NCBI GenBank assembly: GCA_046086225.1
Contig: JBJSXF010000018.1
Span: forward strand, 1-30,855
Length of the DNA stretch: 30,855 bases
From: JBJSXF01 sp046086225
Lineage (GTDB): Bacteria; Actinomycetota; Acidimicrobiia; IMCC26256; PALSA-610
Direction: 5' to 3'
Part shown: positions 28,249 to 30,855 of the stretch, piece after piece
Layout: the number at the start of each line of letters is the position of its first letter
Position numbering within the stretch: the stretch's first letter is position 1
Translations under genes and position numbers: made by a program
Notes under the pieces: generated by a model
Databases searched by the model: none
Told to the model about the DNA's origin: nothing
The model's input: the letters and a program-made list of their open reading frames with translations, nothing else

Positions 28249-29430
28249 ATGCGCATCCTGTTGTTCACCGGCAAGGGCGGCGTCGGGAAGACGACGGTGG
28301 CCGCCGCGACCGCCGTCCGGGCGGCCGAGGCCGGGCTGCGCACGCTCGTCTGCTCGACCGATCCGGCTCACTCGCTCGCCGATGCCTTCGACGAGCCGCT
28401 CGGCGACCGGCCGACGGCCGTGGGCGAGCGCCTCTGGGGCCAGCAGCTCGACGCCCGCGTGCGGTTCGAGGAGGCCTGGGCGGAGGTCCGCACCTACCTG
28501 GTCGATCTCCTCGACTGGGCGGGCGCCGAGACCGTGGAAGCCGAGGAGCTCTCGGTCGTGCCCGGGCTCGAGGAGGTGTTCGCGCTCGGTGACATCAAGG
28601 CGCACGCGACCTCGGGGGAGTACGACCTCCTCATCGTCGACTGCGCGCCGACCGCCGAGACGATCCGGCTGCTGTCGCTCCCCGACGTGATCGGCTGGTA
28701 CATGGAGCGGGTGTTCGAGACCCAGCGGCGGCTCACCCGGCTCGCCCGACCGCTCGTGCAGCGCGTGGCGGGCGTGCCGGTGGCCGGCGATCCGGTGTTC
28801 GGCGCGCTCCGACGGCTCTACGACCGGCTCGACGGCGTGCGCGACGTGCTCACCGACGGCGAGGTCACCAGCGCTCGCCTCGTCGTGAACGCCGAGCGCC
28901 TCGTCGTCGCCGAGGCCCGGCGGACCTACACCTACCTGTCGCTCTTCGGGTACCACGTCGATGCCGTGATCGCGAACCGTCTGCTCCCCGAGGATGTCGA
29001 CCATCCGTGGTTCGACCAGTGGCGCGCCACCCAGGGCGAGCACCTCGCCCGCATCCGCGAGGTGTTCGCGCCGTTGCCCGTGCTCACCGCCGAGTTGGCG
29101 CCCGAGGAGATCGTCGGCACCGAGGCGCTCGCCGCGTTCGCCAAGCGCTGCTACGGCGACGAGCATCGCGGGCCGCTGGGGCCGGCCGCCCGGCTCTGCG
29201 CCGTGGAGCCCTTCCGGGTCGAGCCCGATCCGACCGGCGACGGCGTGCGGCTCGTGCTCCATCTCCCCGGCGTCGGCCCCGGTGAGGTCGGGCTCGCGCG
29301 CACTCCCGAGGAGCTCGTCGTCACCGTCGGACCCCACCGGCGGGCGATCGTGCTCCCCGACAGTCTGATCCGGCGCGAGGTGCGCGGCGCCCGGTTCGAT
29401 GCCGGGCGGCTCGTCGTGGAGCTGGTGTGA
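28249..29430 (+). CDS. ArsA/GET3-family ATPase with HSP20-like C-terminus
   Basis: A 393-residue single-unit ArsA family ATPase. The deviant Walker A is at residues 8-16 (GKGGVGKTT); the switch regions are CSTDPAHSLADAF and LLIVDCAPTAETIRLLSLPD. Residues about 320-393 form a small beta domain (VRLVLHLPGVGPGEVGLARTPEELVVTVG) of the ArsA_HSP20 type. No arsenite-binding cysteine cluster or arsenic operon is present. It is therefore not a resistance pump subunit but the actinobacterial type near pimB' (Rv2184c). A role in handling membrane or envelope proteins is a reasonable guess. The ATG follows a near-leaderless promoter, and the stop overlaps the next gene (GTGA). Confidence 0.9.
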   Translation: MRILLFTGKGGVGKTTVAAATAVRAAEAGLRTLVCSTDPAHSLADAFDEPLGDRPTAVGERLWGQQLDARVRFEEAWAEVRTYLVDLLDWAGAETVEAEELSVVPGLEEVFALGDIKAHATSGEYDLLIVDCAPTAETIRLLSLPDVIGWYMERVFETQRRLTRLARPLVQRVAGVPVAGDPVFGALRRLYDRLDGVRDVLTDGEVTSARLVVNAERLVVAEARRTYTYLSLFGYHVDAVIANRLLPEDVDHPWFDQWRATQGEHLARIREVFAPLPVLTAELAPEEIVGTEALAAFAKRCYGDEHRGPLGPAARLCAVEPFRVEPDPTGDGVRLVLHLPGVGPGEVGLARTPEELVVTVGPHRRAIVLPDSLIRREVRGARFDAGRLVVELV

Positions 29431-29609
29431 GCGGAGAACGACCCGAGGGCGAGGCCGTCGATCACCTCTGGGCCGCGGCCCACGAGTTCCTGCGAGCCGT
29501 GCGCAAGCTCGTCGATGCCGCCGACGAGCTCGTCGAGCAGCAACGGTCGGGGACGAGCCCCGCCGCCGCCGAGCCGCGCCTGCGGCGGATCGATCTCGAC
29601 GACGAGTGA
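29427..29609 (+). CDS. Small helical protein between arsA and glucokinase
   Basis: A 60-residue protein made largely of one amphipathic helix (EAVDHLWAAAHEFLRAVRKL through ADELVEQQ), followed by a short acidic end, LRRIDLDDE. The GTG start overlaps the ArsA stop and its own stop overlaps the glucokinase start, both GTGA. In Streptomyces and other actinobacteria a short, poorly characterised protein lies at the same place between the ArsA-like and ROK genes (DUF5304-like). The equivalence is by position and general look only. No catalytic motif is visible. Confidence 0.75.
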   Translation: MSGERPEGEAVDHLWAAAHEFLRAVRKLVDAADELVEQQRSGTSPAAAEPRLRRIDLDDE

Positions 29610-30550
29610 GCGCCGCGGGCCCGCAGGTCGGGATCGACATCGGCGGCACGAAGGCGCTCGGAGTGCTGCTGGCGGCCGACGGCACCGTGCTCGCCGAGCG
29701 GCAGGCGCCGTCCCCGGCGACGAGCTTCGAGGATCTGGTCGCGACGACGGCGGCCCTCGCCGACGAGCTCGACGCCGACGGGGCGTCGCTCGGCGTCGGT
29801 GTCGCCGGCTACGTCGATCGGTCCGGGGTCGTGCGCACCTCACCGAACCTGCCCGGGCTCGTCGACGCGCCGATGCGGGACGCCATCGCGGGCGCGAGCG
29901 GACGCGCGGTCGTCGTCGACAACGACGCGAACGCGGCGGCCGTGGGCGAGGCGACCTACGGCGCTGCACGGGGCGCGTCCGACGTGCTGCTCGTCACCCT
30001 CGGGACCGGCATCGGCGGCGGGCTCGTGCTCGGTGGTCGCTGCTATCGCGGCGCCCACGGCGGCGCCGGGGAGATCGGGCACTTCACGGTCGATCCCGCC
30101 GGTCCGCTGTGCGCCTGCGGCGCGCCCGGGCACTGGGAGGCGCTCGCGTCGGGGACCGCGTTCGGGCGCCGGGCCCGGGAGCGAGCGCGCGCCGGCGGAT
30201 TGTCGGAGGTTGTCGCCGGGGCGGGTGGCGACCCGGAGGCCGTCACCGGCGAGATCGTCGGCGCGGCGGCCCGGGCCGGTGACCCCGATGCGGTCGCGGT
30301 CGTGGCCGAGTACGCGGACCGGGTCGCCATCGGTCTCGCCGGGCTCGTGGCGGTCCTCGACCCGGCGGTGGTGGTCGTCGGCGGCGGCGTGAGCGCATTG
30401 GGCGAGATCCTCCTGGCTCCGCTGCGGATCGCGTTCCTTCGTCACGTCGAGGGCGGCGAGCGCCGTCCACCGGTGGCGATCGTCGCCGCCGCGCTCGGAC
30501 CCCGGGCCGGGGCGATCGGCGCGGCCGTGCTGGCCCGGGAGGCGGCGTGA
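29606..30550 (+). CDS. glk: ROK-family glucokinase
   Basis: A 314-residue ROK kinase. The phosphate-binding DIGGTK is at residues 11-16; the catalytic aspartate is D107 in VDNDANAAA; E156 and H159 (GEIGHF) contact sugar and zinc; and VVVVGGGVS near the C-terminus binds adenosine. The zinc motif, usually CxCGxxGCxE, is C169, C171 and then H176 in place of the third cysteine, with E178 retained. Its place beside ArsA and PimB'-like genes mirrors the Streptomyces glkA region, supporting glucose as substrate. The GTG start overlaps the previous stop. Phosphorylation of glucose with ATP (or polyphosphate) in the cytoplasm is the expected role. Confidence 0.9.
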   Translation: MSAAGPQVGIDIGGTKALGVLLAADGTVLAERQAPSPATSFEDLVATTAALADELDADGASLGVGVAGYVDRSGVVRTSPNLPGLVDAPMRDAIAGASGRAVVVDNDANAAAVGEATYGAARGASDVLLVTLGTGIGGGLVLGGRCYRGAHGGAGEIGHFTVDPAGPLCACGAPGHWEALASGTAFGRRARERARAGGLSEVVAGAGGDPEAVTGEIVGAAARAGDPDAVAVVAEYADRVAIGLAGLVAVLDPAVVVVGGGVSALGEILLAPLRIAFLRHVEGGERRPPVAIVAAALGPRAGAIGAAVLAREAA

Positions 30551-30855
30551 AGATCGGTCTGGCGCTCCCGCAGTTCGTGGAGGATCCCGAACTCCCGATC
30601 GCGGCGGCCCGGGCTGCGGAAGCCGCGGGCGTCGACGGCGTGTTCGTCTACGACCATTTGTGGCGTGGCGAACCGCCGAACCGCCGACCCGCGCTCGAGT
30701 GCTTCGCCCTGCTCGGTGCGCTCGCCGTCGAGACGACGTCGGTGGCCCTCGGGACGCTCGTGGTGCGGGCGACGCTGCGTCCCGCGGCGACGACGGCGAA
30801 CGCGTTCGCGACCGCGCAGCGGGTACATCGGGGTCGCCTGATCGCCGGGCTCGGC
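30547..30855 (+). CDS. LLM class flavin/F420-dependent oxidoreductase, N-terminal part
   Basis: The first 103 codons; the gene runs off the window. From the GTG at 30547 the protein reads MKIGLALPQFVEDPELPIAA and continues with AEAAGVDGVFVYDHLWRG and TTSVALGTLVVRATLRPAATTANAFATAQRVHRGRLIAGLG. These are the first strands and helices of a luciferase-like TIM barrel; YDHLW and the GTLV strand are typical of actinobacterial F420-dependent members. The start overlaps the glucokinase stop (GTGA), so it belongs to the same operon. The substrate cannot be given. Confidence 0.85.
   Translation, partial: MKIGLALPQFVEDPELPIAAARAAEAAGVDGVFVYDHLWRGEPPNRRPALECFALLGALAVETTSVALGTLVVRATLRPAATTANAFATAQRVHRGRLIAGLG

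Noticed and set aside
28249..29430. Arsenic resistance function for the ArsA-family ATPase.
   Set aside because: No arsB, arsR or arsenite-binding cysteine cluster is seen, and the HSP20-like C-terminus and neighbours fit the housekeeping actinobacterial type.

Overview
The window is very GC-rich DNA with dense gene packing, many GTG starts and 4-base GTGA/ATGA gene overlaps. It carries two F420-type (LLM) oxidoreductases, a Ddn-like F420 quinone reductase and a PimB'-type mannosyltransferase. This points to a high-GC actinobacterium, most likely an environmental member of the Acidimicrobiia. No rRNA, tRNA, insertion sequence, prophage or CRISPR array is visible, and no stretch over 300 bases lacks a gene.

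Layout. (a) 1-2433: start of an SDR gene on the minus strand, then a conserved hypothetical, an LLM oxidoreductase, a small zinc-ribbon protein and a membrane J-domain protein. (b) 2417-5614, minus: FadE31-like and FadE32/33-like acyl-CoA dehydrogenase subunits and a FadA6-like thiolase. (c) 5655-6125: Nudix hydrolase. (d) 6193-10950, minus operon in transcription order: ipdA, ipdB, ipdC, a DUF35 protein, an Ltp3-like thiolase and a Ddn-like protein. A divergent SDR lies at 10991. (e) 11772-13678, minus: fadE30 then ipdF. (f) 13764-15986, minus: a fused two-domain family III CoA-transferase, divergent from an amidohydrolase (16055). (g) 17252-18387: a MerR regulator divergent from a 50-residue protein, with a large operator palindrome over a strong promoter. 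(h) 18505-23084, minus operon: fused ADP-forming acyl-CoA synthetase, unusual crotonase, Ltp2-like aldolase and DUF35 partner, divergent from a ferredoxin reductase and an MFS transporter (23138-25485). (i) 25495-30855, plus: PimB'-like glycosyltransferase, membrane protein, SRPBCC protein, lipoprotein, ArsA ATPase, small protein, ROK glucokinase and a partial LLM oxidoreductase.

How the genes fit together. Blocks b, d and e correspond by recalled sequence similarity to the mycobacterial KstR2-regulon genes that break down the last two steroid rings (C and D). The order differs, and EchA20, FadD3 and KstR2 are absent from this window. Block h looks like a second CoA-thioester module ending in an Ltp2/DUF35 retro-aldolase, the enzyme type that trims steroid side chains. 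A 16-base palindrome occurs in both divergent spacers that drive the two candidate CoA-loading enzymes (f and h), suggesting one regulon. Block i matches a conserved actinobacterial housekeeping neighbourhood (M. tuberculosis Rv2188c to Rv2183c, Streptomyces glkA region) and is probably not part of steroid catabolism. Many genes are preceded by TAnnnT boxes 6-10 bases before the start codon, which suggests widespread leaderless transcription.

All family assignments rest on reading the translations and on remembered family sequences; no database search was run.
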